Below are positions 1-6,484 of a DNA stretch of 37,079 nt, one piece after another. The notes below the pieces were generated by a model, which saw only the letters and a list, made by a program, of their open reading frames with translations, did not search any database and was not told the DNA's origin. The position numbers and the translations under genes were made by a program. The DNA is from Candidatus Rubneribacter avistercoris (GTDB lineage: Bacteria; Actinomycetota; Coriobacteriia; Coriobacteriales; Eggerthellaceae): NCBI GenBank assembly GCA_019115845.1, contig DXCU01000034.1, positions 1 through 37,079 of the forward strand. Direction: 5' to 3'. Numbering within the stretch: the first letter of the stretch is position 1; every line of letters begins with the position of its first letter.

Positions 1-79
1 CCAGCTCGGCCGCCTCGGTCAGGCTGAACCCCGCCGCGACGGCCTCCACGGCGAGCTCCCTGGTCTCCAACGGGTACAT
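1..79 (-). CDS. Transposase N-terminus (partial; IS3-like first ORF)
   Basis: Only the first 26 codons are inside the window. The ATG at 79-77 follows GGAG with five bases between, a good ribosome binding site. The peptide starts MYPLETRELAVEAVAAGFSL and continues TEAAEL. This is the opening of a helix-turn-helix domain like those starting transposase OrfA proteins (charged first helix, then a small-residue turn). The rest lies left of the window. The family call rests on this short stretch and on the terminal-repeat-like DNA beside it; another HTH protein cannot be excluded. Confidence 0.45.
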   Translation of the reverse strand, partial: MYPLETRELAVEAVAAGFSLTEAAEL

Positions 80-123
80 GCGGACTCCAATCCGGACACC
101 GGAGTGTCCAACTTTTTGTCCGC
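1..123 (-). mobile_element. End of an insertion sequence, cut by the window edge
   Basis: The first 79 bases read, on the minus strand, as the start of a transposase-like protein. Outside its start codon lies a short non-coding stretch ending near 123 in TGCGGACAAAAAGTTGGACA (minus strand). It has the look of a terminal inverted repeat beginning with TG, as in IS3-like elements. The other end is outside the window, so family, length and target duplication cannot be read. The boundary at 123 is inferred. Confidence 0.5.
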
Positions 124-147
124 ACCCCCAGGCGCGTCTCAACATGT

Positions 148-1320
148 TCAAAAAGCCAGAAGCTGCGACACTTTCCAATATGGCGCCGCACGACCGCGGC
201 TTGTATCCGCTTCCACGTTGCCGCCGTACACCACCGCGCATTCCGTGGGGTCAAGGCCAAGCTCATGCTGGGCGATGTCGACCAAAGCAGCGAAATGCTT
301 GCTCCTATACGTTATTCCCGATTTAACCTCCAAAGCCCTCACCGCCCGCAACCCGCGCTCCACCACGAGGTCGACTTCCCGCCCGCCGGCATCTCGCCAG
401 AAGGAAAGCTGCGGTACGCGCCCGCGCGCGTAGAAGCTTTTGAGCACCTCGGAAACCACAGCCGCCTCGAAAAGATGCCCGAAGTATTCGCTGTCACGCA
501 CATCTTCGACGGCTTCAAGCCCTATGAGGCTGCATGCAAGCCCCGTATCAAGAAAATACAGCTTCGGACGCTTCACCAAACGCTTCCCGCGGTTTGAGAA
601 AAACGGCTGCAGAAGGTAAACAATGTGGCTCGCCTCGAGAACGGACAACCAACCGCGCGCCGTTTTCACATCTACGCCGCAGTCCGAAGCAAGGGCGGTC
701 ACGTTCAGCTGCTCTCCGCATCGCAGGGCGCATAGTTGCAAAAAACGCTTGAAAGCCGTCAAGCTGCGCACGCCCAGCTCTTCCCGAACGTCACGTTGAA
801 GATACGTCTCAATGTACCCGGGGAAAAACTCGCTTGGCTCCAATTTGCTATCGTAAATGCGTGGATAGCCACCTCGCCAAACCCATGCAGCCGCATCCAC
901 CGGCATCAGCTCCGCATCGAACAATTCACTGCACGACAGGGGCAGAAGCGTGAAAAGCGCAACGCGCCCCGCAAGCGATTGGCCCACCGCCTTGGATAGG
1001 AGGAAATTCTGAGAACCCGTGACGACGAACCTTCCCGGCTCGTTGCCGGAATCAACCGTTTCCTGCAGATAGGAGAACAACTCCGGTACGCGCTGCGCTT
1101 CATCGAAAATCACTTTGCCAGCGTGACGGCCGAGAAAACCACGCGGATCGTCGTTGAACAAAGAACGGACATCGGGGTTTTCAAACGAAACGTATTCGTA
1201 TGAAGGGAAGGCGTTTTTCGCAAGTGTGGTCTTGCCGCTCTGGCGCGGACCGGTGATGGACACCACGGGAAATTTTCCCGCCTGATCCTTAACGCACGCC
1301 TCGGCGTCTCGCAAAATCAT
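148..1320 (-). CDS. AAA+ ATPase with DUF4143 C-terminal domain
   Basis: About 390 residues. The N-terminal P-loop ATPase has Walker A GPRQSGKTTL, Walker B VIFDEAQR and a sensor-like VTGSQN. A helical winged-helix-like segment follows (around LASDCGVDVKTARGWL). The C-terminal DUF4143 region has the REVDLVVERG...LEVKSG pattern of restriction-endonuclease-like folds. COG1373 proteins of this kind are common, usually single genes of unknown function. The start at 1320 was chosen because the protein from there begins at the family's usual position (MILRDAEACVK). An in-frame ATG at 1395 would add 25 residues but lies inside the upstream repeats. A strong AGGGAGGA sits about 30 bases before the ATG, too far to serve it, which is odd. 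There are no co-directional neighbours. Its substrate and role are unknown. Confidence 0.8.
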   Translation of the reverse strand: MILRDAEACVKDQAGKFPVVSITGPRQSGKTTLAKNAFPSYEYVSFENPDVRSLFNDDPRGFLGRHAGKVIFDEAQRVPELFSYLQETVDSGNEPGRFVVTGSQNFLLSKAVGQSLAGRVALFTLLPLSCSELFDAELMPVDAAAWVWRGGYPRIYDSKLEPSEFFPGYIETYLQRDVREELGVRSLTAFKRFLQLCALRCGEQLNVTALASDCGVDVKTARGWLSVLEASHIVYLLQPFFSNRGKRLVKRPKLYFLDTGLACSLIGLEAVEDVRDSEYFGHLFEAAVVSEVLKSFYARGRVPQLSFWRDAGGREVDLVVERGLRAVRALEVKSGITYRSKHFAALVDIAQHELGLDPTECAVVYGGNVEADTSRGRAAPYWKVSQLLAF

Positions 1321-1357
1321 GGTCGTCTCGCTTTCCGCTGCCTTACGACAACTCGTC

Positions 1358-1440
1358 CTCCCTGTTTTATCGGTATTATATTCCCTGTTTTGCAAGAAAT
1401 CTATTCCCTGTTTTGCATGACTCGCATTCCCTTTATCGCA
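1358..1440. repeat. Four direct repeats at exact 23-bp spacing upstream of the ATPase
   Basis: The 14-mer TTCCCTGTTTTGCA occurs perfectly at 1381 and 1404. Degenerate copies (10 and 11 of 14 matching) occur at 1358 and 1427. All four are spaced 23 bp apart, about two helical turns, so they lie on one face of the DNA. The array surrounds the TATAAT box of the ATPase gene. This geometry suggests an operator or iteron-like binding site. That the ATPase itself binds it is inference. Confidence 0.75.
1375..1380 (-). promoter_or_regulatory. TATAAT -10 box of the first DUF4143 ATPase gene
   Basis: A perfect TATAAT reads on the minus strand between two of the 23-bp repeats, about 55 bases before the ATG at 1320. 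No good -35 box is seen at 16-18 bp, so the promoter may depend on a bound protein. Confidence 0.45.
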
Positions 1441-1686
1441 ACTGCTACAGCTTGCACTTTATCAAGGAGGTGGCTGCACCGTTTGACGAAGCGCGGTTTG
1501 AAAAAACCGATAGACGCTGCAACGGTTCGTCTTGCTCATGCGAATATACGGACGAGGTCGGCGGAACTTGAGAGGCGGAAAGGGGACGACGGTTGGATAG
1601 GGAAGCGCGTTGGGTGCGCGCCGTACAGAGGCGCGGGCCACGGCGGCGGAGAAGCTCACACGTACGAACGCAGCGCCGAACACGGT

Positions 1687-1977
1687 GCCCCCGGCGTGCC
1701 CAACGCCGCCAACGCCGCGGCAAGCGCACCGCCCGCCGCCTCCGACCTGCCCGCCTGGAGCAACCCACCGCTGTCCGTCGTCACAGGAGCGCCGTTCGGC
1801 ATGTGGGCGTTCACGCAGCCGCTGTACCTGCGCGAAACGCTTCCCGGCACCGGGCAGGTCGCCCCCCGCGGCATGGAAATCGCCGCGGTCGCCATGATGC
1901 TGGCAGCAGCCCTCATCACCAGCGTCTTGGCCTACAACCCCAAACGCATACAACAGCAAGCCTCGCGACAAAGCTAG
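1687..1977 (+). pseudogene. Possible remnant of a membrane protein
   Basis: An open frame runs across this stretch. Its end contains SNPPLSVVTGAPFGMWAF, then a hydrophobic segment (MEIAAVAMMLAAALITSVLA) followed by basic residues, as at the end of a membrane protein. There is no ribosome binding site or convincing start: the frame upstream (1390-1690) is Arg/Ala-rich and looks non-coding. I cannot name a family. This is either the tail of a decayed permease or a chance frame in GC-rich DNA. Confidence 0.2.
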
Positions 1978-2021
1978 TTGGCACACGCATCTGCAGAGCA
2001 CGGGCTTGGTTCTTGCCCGCA

Positions 2022-2054
2022 CTCAACAAACAAACCCCTCGCGCTCAACAAACA
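2022..2054. repeat. Two 11-bp direct repeats 22 bp apart
   Basis: CTCAACAAACA occurs at 2022-2032 and 2044-2054. It lies 45-75 bases upstream of the -10 box for the proposed antisense RNA. A regulatory role is possible but unsupported beyond position and spacing. Confidence 0.4.
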
Positions 2055-2096
2055 TGGGTTCACCAAGAAAGCGTACCCCTTTATGGGCGAATGTGC

Positions 2097-2102
2097 TATC
2101 AT
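2097..2102 (+). promoter_or_regulatory. Extended -10 (TGCTATCAT) for the proposed antitoxin RNA
   Basis: TATCAT preceded by TGC forms an extended -10 element, which can work without a good -35 (none is seen at 17 bp). The next downstream signal is the terminator hairpin at 2152-2185, giving a predicted transcript of about 80 nt with no ORF. Confidence 0.4.
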
Positions 2103-2108
2103 GCAATC

Positions 2109-2186
2109 AAGCGGTGCCCCGCACCTCCGGGCAGCATCGTTTGTTAGGTTAACCCCGCAAGCTCTGGACTGGCAGCGGGGTTTTTC
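2109..2186 (+). ncRNA. Candidate type I antitoxin RNA, convergent with the small toxin gene
   Basis: The transcript is inferred from the -10 box at 2097 and the terminator at 2152-2185. It has a small internal hairpin (GGTG/CACC arms near 2113-2125). It points toward the 27-codon hydrophobic peptide gene on the opposite strand (2242-2325), so the two transcripts would overlap at their 3' ends. That is the layout of txpA/ratA and bsrG/SR4 type I systems. The ends are estimates and the RNA family is not recognised by sequence. Confidence 0.4.
2152..2185 (+). terminator. Rho-independent terminator
   Basis: A 7-bp perfect stem (ACCCCGC, 2152-2158; GCGGGGT, 2175-2181) with a 16-nt loop is followed by a T run on the plus strand. 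On the minus strand it has no T tract. It therefore ends plus-strand RNA and would let the toxin mRNA read through. Confidence 0.65.
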
Positions 2187-2241
2187 CTTGCTTGGACACT
2201 GTTCGCATCACCCCCTTCCAGCCAGCATCGCCCTGCACCGA

Positions 2242-2325
2242 CTACTTATGGCGCTGGCTTATGCCGACGATGCCGAGAACGACAGAGAACACAGCGCAAA
2301 GCGCGATGACGGTCTGTGCGTCCAT
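2242..2325 (-). CDS. 27-residue hydrophobic peptide, type I toxin-like (holin-like)
   Basis: The 27-codon gene begins MDAQTVIALCAVFSVV, is almost wholly hydrophobic, and ends in a basic tail (QRHK): one membrane span with a charged C-terminus. This is the build of TxpA/BsrG/Fst-like type I toxins, annotated as putative holin-like toxins, which insert in the membrane. AAAGGAGGT lies eight bases before the ATG, one of the best ribosome binding sites in the window, and picks this start over longer frames. A -10 box (2379-2384) and a short 5' leader hairpin (2356-2372) precede it. A convergent RNA on the other strand would be the antitoxin. The function is inferred from size, composition and layout; a harmless small membrane peptide is possible. 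Confidence 0.5.
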   Translation of the reverse strand: MDAQTVIALCAVFSVVLGIVGISQRHK

Positions 2326-2378
2326 GGGCGGCACCTCCTTTCGGAGCTGCCCGAGGGCGGCGAAGCACCGCCGGGGCC

Positions 2379-2384
2379 ATTGTA
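2379..2384 (-). promoter_or_regulatory. Extended -10 (TGCTACAAT) of the small toxin gene
   Basis: TACAAT with an upstream TGC reads on the minus strand, about 54 bases before the toxin ATG. The leader folds GGCGG/CCGCC (2356-2372) just before the ribosome binding site. The -10 resembles that of the opposing RNA (TGCTATCAT), so both may be constitutive. Confidence 0.45.
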
Positions 2385-2480
2385 GCACGCGGGGAACCTC
2401 CTCCTTTATCAAGATATGCAGTTCGCCCCTCATTTGCAAAATATATAGTTTGAACTGGTGATATTATAAAATGTATACAA

Positions 2481-2780
2481 ATGATGACACATATGCTGAT
2501 AGCGGTTTTCGACTGCGCTCATCATCGTGAGGATATACGACAATTGCGAGAAACCCTCGAAGAAAGAACGCATTGCGCTTATCTTCGCAACCGCATCCCT
2601 CGCATGCGTTCAAAACCAAAGAGGGGTCTCGTCAAGGCAAGCGCACACCAAGGCCAAGACGAAGCCAACCTACACGCGCCCCAGGCGGCAAGGGCAGAAC
2701 CCTTGCCTTACGTTCGACCAGCTGATATTTTCGCAGTAACCGCTACGCCAGTTTGTCGCCGGCTCCTTTGCCGAGCGTGA
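2481..2780 (+). pseudogene. Weak ORF resembling the start of a response-regulator receiver domain
   Basis: TTGAAC and TATACA, 18 bp apart (2453-2482), could be a promoter. The frame starts MMTHMLIAVFDC and continues with a charged helix (REDIRQLRETLEE). This is similar in shape to the first 25 residues of receiver domains (strand, acidic pair, amphipathic helix), but the acidic pair is reduced to FDC. After about residue 35 the frame is basic and without recognisable structure. I read it as a decayed fragment at best. No ribosome binding site is seen. Confidence 0.2.
2682..2713 (+). repeat. REP-like hairpin, copy 1
   Basis: GGCAAGGG (2687-2694) and CCCTTGCC (2700-2707) form a perfect 8-bp stem with a 5-nt loop. 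The same sequence with few changes recurs inverted at 2943-2975, and the match extends beyond the palindrome on both sides. The spacing and opposite orientation are like paired REP elements. Confidence 0.5.
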
Positions 2781-3054
2781 CGGAGCAGACGTCTTCCATG
2801 TGGATGCAGCGCACGTCTTTGTTGGTGAAGTCGTAGCCCATGCCCGACAGAATTTCCTTCGCTTGCGTGAAACGCCTAAAAGCATAGGTCGGGCAGATGA
2901 GAAAGGCAAGCGACCCGCAGCGCAGCGGTACGTAACGTGCGCACCGCAGGACAAGGGTTCTACCCTTGCCGTCTGCGACGGCGCCATCGCCTAAAGGATG
3001 CGCTTTGCGCTTTATGAGCAAAAGGAATCCAAAGGTCACGTTCATGATTCGCAT
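2743..3054 (-). CDS. Hypothetical ORF, uncertain
   Basis: A 103-codon frame of unknown family. The C-terminal 45 residues (from RRFTQAKEILSGMGYDF) have protein-like composition. The middle includes the REP-like hairpin copy 2. No ribosome binding site or promoter is seen. It may be a remnant or chance frame. Confidence 0.15.
   Translation of the reverse strand: MRIMNVTFGFLLLIKRKAHPLGDGAVADGKGRTLVLRCARYVPLRCGSLAFLICPTYAFRRFTQAKEILSGMGYDFTNKDVRCIHMEDVCSVTLGKGAGDKLA
2943..2975 (-). repeat. REP-like hairpin, copy 2 (inverted relative to copy 1)
   Basis: CAAGGG (2952-2957) and CCCTTG (2963-2968) form a stem with a 5-nt loop. The minus strand here aligns with the plus strand at 2682-2713 over about 30 bases with a handful of substitutions, including outside the stem. 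Confidence 0.5.
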
Positions 3055-3330
3055 CGATCATATGCGTCCAGAATCCCACTGCCAGGTTAAAGACAAGTTC
3101 CCAAGACCATCTAACAAGCGGTCAATCATAGCTCTATTTCATCGTCGTTGCTTGCCGCAGCACGATAGCCGGCATAACGCGCAAGACCGCACGAAGCTTC
3201 CCGCCAACAGCATGCCCACAGCCCCCATCCGCAAAGGTTTCACCTGGCAAGGAGTTCCGCGCGTGCCCTTTTGCGGCGGAAAAATGGTGCGCGATCGGCT
3301 TGGGCGGACTGCATGTCGCCCAATAGCAGA
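3055..3330. other. Non-coding stretch with nothing recognised
   Basis: Short overlapping frames exist on both strands, but none has a ribosome binding site, family motif or consistent codon pattern. No repeat, RNA fold or promoter stood out. It is downstream of the dxs operon terminator. Confidence 0.5.
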
Positions 3331-3362
3331 CGGCCACCGCCCCCTTAAGGAAGCGGTGGCCG
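3331..3362 (-). terminator. Hairpin at the end of the dxs operon
   Basis: A perfect 10-bp stem (CGGCCACCGC / GCGGTGGCCG) with a 12-nt loop lies 16 bases after the dxs stop codon. The T tract after it on the minus strand is poor (TCTGCTATT), so termination may be partial or factor-assisted. Confidence 0.6.
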
Positions 3363-3377
3363 TGCGCACGCGAGCAA

Positions 3378-5258
3378 TTATTCTGCACGCTTTTTCATAA
3401 TGGCGGCGGCGATGCCCTCCGCGTCCAAACCCAGATCATGCAGCAGCGCCTTCGGCGCGCCCTGGGGTATGTAGCGGTCGGGTATCCCGAGGGTGAGCGC
3501 CGGCGCGACGCAACCCAGGCGCGCCATCTCGCCCAGCACGCCCTCGCCGGCGCCACCTGAGATCACGCCGCCTTCCACGGTTACCACCAACCCGGTTTCG
3601 GCGGCGCGGGCTATCTCGTTGGCGTCGAGGGGCTTCACCCAGCGCATGTCCACCACGCGCGCCTCCACGCCCCGCTCGGCCAGCAGCTCGGCCGCGCCCA
3701 AGGCGGGCGCCACCATGCGCCCGAACGCCAGGATGGCCGCGTCCTTCCCCTCGCGCACCACGCGCGCCTTGCCCTCTTCGAGCACGCAGGGCTCGTCGGG
3801 CACAGGCACGCCTTCCGCCGCGCCGCGGGGATAGCGGATGGCGAACGGCCCGCCCAGGGCCAGGGCCGTGTGCAGCGCGTGCGCCAGCTCGGCCTCGTTT
3901 GACGGGGCGAGCACCCGCATGTTCGGCACCATGCGCGTGAACGCCAGGTCGAACATGCCGTGGTGCGTGGGGCCGTCCTCCCCCACCACGCCCGCGCGGT
4001 CGATGGCGAACACCACGTCCAAATTCGGCAGGGCGTTGTTGATGATCATCTGGTCGATGGCGCGCTGCAAAAACGTGGAGTAGATGGCCACCACGGGCTT
4101 GCGCCCGCCCAGGGCCAAGCCGCTGGCCAACCCCACCGCGTGCTCCTCGGCGATGCCCGCGTCCACGAAGCGCTCGGGAAACTCCTCGGCAAAGGCGTCG
4201 AGTCCCGTTCCGCCCTTCATGGCCGCGGTGATGGCCACGATGCGCTCGTCGCGGCGCGCCTCCGCAACCAGCGCGCGCCCGAACACGCTCGTGTACGTGG
4301 GGGCGGCTGCGGGCTTCTTCTTGACCTCGCCCGTGGCGATGTCGAACGGCGCGATGCCGTGGAACTTCTCGGGGTTGCGCACGGCCGGCTCGTAGCCTGC
4401 GCCCTTGCGCGTGACCGCGTGGACGAGCACCGGGCCGTCGGTCTCCAAAACGGCGGCGAGCGTCTCTTTGAGCAGCCCTATGTCGTGCCCGTCGATGGGA
4501 GCGGTGCACAGGATGCCCAGCTGCTCGAACATCATCGAGCGCGGGATGATGAACTGTTTGAGCGACTCTTTCATGTTGCGGCCGAAGCTGGCCAGCGCGC
4601 TTGTGAAAGGCCCGCTGCTCTCCAGCACCTCCTGCAGGCTGTCGCGTGTGCGGCGGTACTGGGTGGAGGCGCGCATGTAGCCCAGATGCTTCATGAGCGC
4701 GCCCACGTTGCGCGAGATGGACATCTCGTTGTCGTTCAGGATGATGACCATAGGCGTTTGCGCCTGGCCGATGTTGTTGAGCGCCTCGAAGGCCATACCG
4801 CCCGAAAGCGCGGCGTCGCCGATGAGGGTCACCACCTTGCGGTCCTCCCCCGCCAAATCGCGCGCCTGGGCAAGCCCGAGCGCCACCGAGAGCGAGTCCG
4901 ACGCGTGCCCGGACGGATGGACGTCGTAAGGACTCTCGCCCGGTTTCGGGAACCCGGAGAGGCCCCCGTAGGAGCGCAGCGTGTCGAACTCCTCCAAACG
5001 GCCCGTGACCAGCTTGTGCGCGTACGCCTGATGCCCCACGTCGAACACGAACTTGTCGCGGGGGCACTCCAGCATGCTGTGGACCGCCAAGATGATCTCC
5101 ACCGCGCCCAAAGACGAAGCCACATGCCCGCCCGTCTGGGACGTCACGGTGATGATCTCCTCGCGGATCTCCTGGGCCAAAATGGAAAGCTCCTCGTTGT
5201 CGAGCAGCTTGAGGTCGGCCGGGGACGACACCGCGTCCAGAATGCGATTCTCGCTCAT
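3378..5258 (-). CDS. dxs: 1-deoxy-D-xylulose-5-phosphate synthase
   Basis: Cytoplasmic thiamine-diphosphate enzyme joining pyruvate and glyceraldehyde 3-phosphate; first step of the MEP isoprenoid pathway. At 626 residues it has normal length. Visible marks are VGHQAYAHKLVTGR and HPSGHASDSLSVA near the N-terminus, the cofactor loop GDAALSGGMAFEALNN with NDNEMSISRNVG, the central pyrimidine-binding part with DAGIAEEHAVG, and GPTHHGMFDLAF and YPRG of the C-terminal transketolase half. The cofactor loop reads GDA where most homologues have GDG; it is otherwise intact, so I expect activity. It is the last gene of the operon, 21 bases after xseB, as in Bacillus where ispA often lies between. ispA is absent here. 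Confidence 0.95.
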   Translation of the reverse strand: MSENRILDAVSSPADLKLLDNEELSILAQEIREEIITVTSQTGGHVASSLGAVEIILAVHSMLECPRDKFVFDVGHQAYAHKLVTGRLEEFDTLRSYGGLSGFPKPGESPYDVHPSGHASDSLSVALGLAQARDLAGEDRKVVTLIGDAALSGGMAFEALNNIGQAQTPMVIILNDNEMSISRNVGALMKHLGYMRASTQYRRTRDSLQEVLESSGPFTSALASFGRNMKESLKQFIIPRSMMFEQLGILCTAPIDGHDIGLLKETLAAVLETDGPVLVHAVTRKGAGYEPAVRNPEKFHGIAPFDIATGEVKKKPAAAPTYTSVFGRALVAEARRDERIVAITAAMKGGTGLDAFAEEFPERFVDAGIAEEHAVGLASGLALGGRKPVVAIYSTFLQRAIDQMIINNALPNLDVVFAIDRAGVVGEDGPTHHGMFDLAFTRMVPNMRVLAPSNEAELAHALHTALALGGPFAIRYPRGAAEGVPVPDEPCVLEEGKARVVREGKDAAILAFGRMVAPALGAAELLAERGVEARVVDMRWVKPLDANEIARAAETGLVVTVEGGVISGGAGEGVLGEMARLGCVAPALTLGIPDRYIPQGAPKALLHDLGLDAEGIAAAIMKKRAE

Positions 5259-5279
5259 GAACCCACGCCTTTCAAACGG

Positions 5280-5561
5280 TCAGGCCGTCGCGGCACCGTC
5301 GGCCTGCGGCGGCGCCGGCGCCTCGTCAGGCGCGGCGTCGGCAGGAGCCTCGTCGGATTCGGCGGCGCGCGTCTCTTCGGCCTCGCGTCGAGCCTCGATG
5401 CCCTCCTCCAACAGGTCGCTCGCGCGCAGCCCCAGGCCCACGGCCTCCTCGTACAGGGCAAGCGCGTCGTCGAGCGGCAAGGAGTCATCGCCCACGGCGT
5501 CCACTATCTGGTCGAGCCGGGCCTTGACGTCCTCGAACGTTGCGTACTCCTCATTGGGCAT
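5280..5561 (-). CDS. xseB: Exonuclease VII small subunit
   Basis: 93 residues. The small subunit packs in several copies on XseA to form exonuclease VII, which trims single-stranded DNA. The conserved part is the helical hairpin at residues 8-60 (TFEDVKARLDQIVDAV; SLPLDDALALYEEAV). The last 30 residues are an Ala/Pro/Glu tail without family match. GGAGG six bases before the ATG fixes the start. It overlaps the end of nusB by 11 bases, indicating coupled translation. xseA, normally just upstream, is not in the window, so the large subunit must be encoded elsewhere. Confidence 0.9.
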   Translation of the reverse strand: MPNEEYATFEDVKARLDQIVDAVGDDSLPLDDALALYEEAVGLGLRASDLLEEGIEARREAEETRAAESDEAPADAAPDEAPAPPQADGAATA

Positions 5562-6114
5562 GCGAAACCTCCGGAGAGCTGGCCGCCTCCGCGCAAACGG
5601 GCGCGGCGGCGGACGCGACAGGGGCCGGGACGGCGTCGGCGGACACGGCGTCGGCCGGTGCGGCGTCAACCCCGCGCGGCGACAGGTCGCCGTCGCCCTC
5701 GTCCAAACGCTTCGCGATGCGGCCGAGCACGCCGTTGACGAACCGGGGCGACTCGTCCTCGCCGCCGAAGTCCTTCGCCAGCTCAACGGCCTCGTTGATG
5801 GTCACGGACGTGGGAACGTCGTCCACGTACATCATCTCGTAGGTGGCCAGGCGCAAAATGGAGCGGTCCACAATGGGCATGCGCGCAAGCGACCAGTTCT
5901 CGCTCGTGGCGGACAGATGCCCGTCGATGGCGCACCGGTGCGCCTCCACCCCGCGCACCAGCAGCAAGGCGTACTCGGGCAGCGCCTCTTCGTCGGGGAA
6001 GCGCCCGCCGTCCTCGGCGATGGCCGCAGGGGACTCGTCGGTGATCTCGCTCGTGTAGAGCACCTGCAGCGCGGCGCGGCGGGCGCGCGTTCGTTCGTGT
6101 CGTTTGGCAGCCAT
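5551..6114 (-). CDS. nusB: Transcription antitermination factor NusB
   Basis: 187 residues. NusB binds boxA RNA with NusE (ribosomal protein S10) and supports rRNA transcription. The all-helical fold spans residues 5-140: RTRARRAALQVLYTSEI at the start, the core DRSILRLATYEMMY, then VTINEAVELAKDFGGEDESP and FVNGVLGRIA, all typical. Residues about 145-187 are a low-complexity Ala/Val/Pro tail beyond the usual length. It lies 22 bases after asp23 and overlaps xseB. Confidence 0.95.
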   Translation of the reverse strand: MAAKRHERTRARRAALQVLYTSEITDESPAAIAEDGGRFPDEEALPEYALLLVRGVEAHRCAIDGHLSATSENWSLARMPIVDRSILRLATYEMMYVDDVPTSVTINEAVELAKDFGGEDESPRFVNGVLGRIAKRLDEGDGDLSPRGVDAAPADAVSADAVPAPVASAAAPVCAEAASSPEVSHAQ

Positions 6115-6136
6115 GGAAAACCTGCGTCCCTTGCGC

Positions 6137-6484
6137 CTAGCGATCGAACTGGATACCGTCGATGTACACGTCCACCGACCCCACCGTCACGCCCACCTGG
6201 CTGGCCACCGCGTCGGCAACGGCCTTGCGCACGTTGGCGGCAAGCTCGGGAAGCACGTAGCCCTGGCACACGTCGATGCGCACGGACACCTCCAGCTTGT
6301 CGTCCTCGCCAACCGCCACCTCGATGCCCTGGGTGGAGGGCTTGGACGCGAACACGGAGCGCAGGCCGCTTGCGGACGAGGGGCCCACCGAGGCCACGCC
6401 GTCCACCTCGCCCACGGCGATGGACACGATGGTTTCCACAACGCCCGGTGCGAGCGCCATGCCCTCAAGGCTCAGTTCAGTCAT
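6137..6484 (-). CDS. Asp23/Gls24 family protein
   Basis: 115 residues of the Asp23 family (YqhY type): alternating strands and helices with [20 protein letters not shown] and the ending [13 protein letters not shown]. YqhY-type members sit beside acetyl-CoA carboxylase genes and have been linked to control of lipid synthesis; others anchor to the membrane. No transmembrane segment is seen. The ATG overlaps the accC stop as ATGA, so translation is coupled. Its place between accC and nusB matches Bacillus yqhY exactly. Confidence 0.9.
   Translation of the reverse strand: MTELSLEGMALAPGVVETIVSIAVGEVDGVASVGPSSASGLRSVFASKPSTQGIEVAVGEDDKLEVSVRIDVCQGYVLPELAANVRKAVADAVASQVGVTVGSVDVYIDGIQFDR

Noticed and set aside
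1462..2022. A 186-codon minus-strand frame
   Set aside because: Cys/Gly/Arg-rich with no motif or ribosome binding site; it overlaps the possible remnant on the other strand and looks like chance.
3960..5738. A 592-codon plus-strand frame
   Set aside because: Antisense shadow of dxs and xseB, with composition typical of reverse-frame GC-rich DNA.
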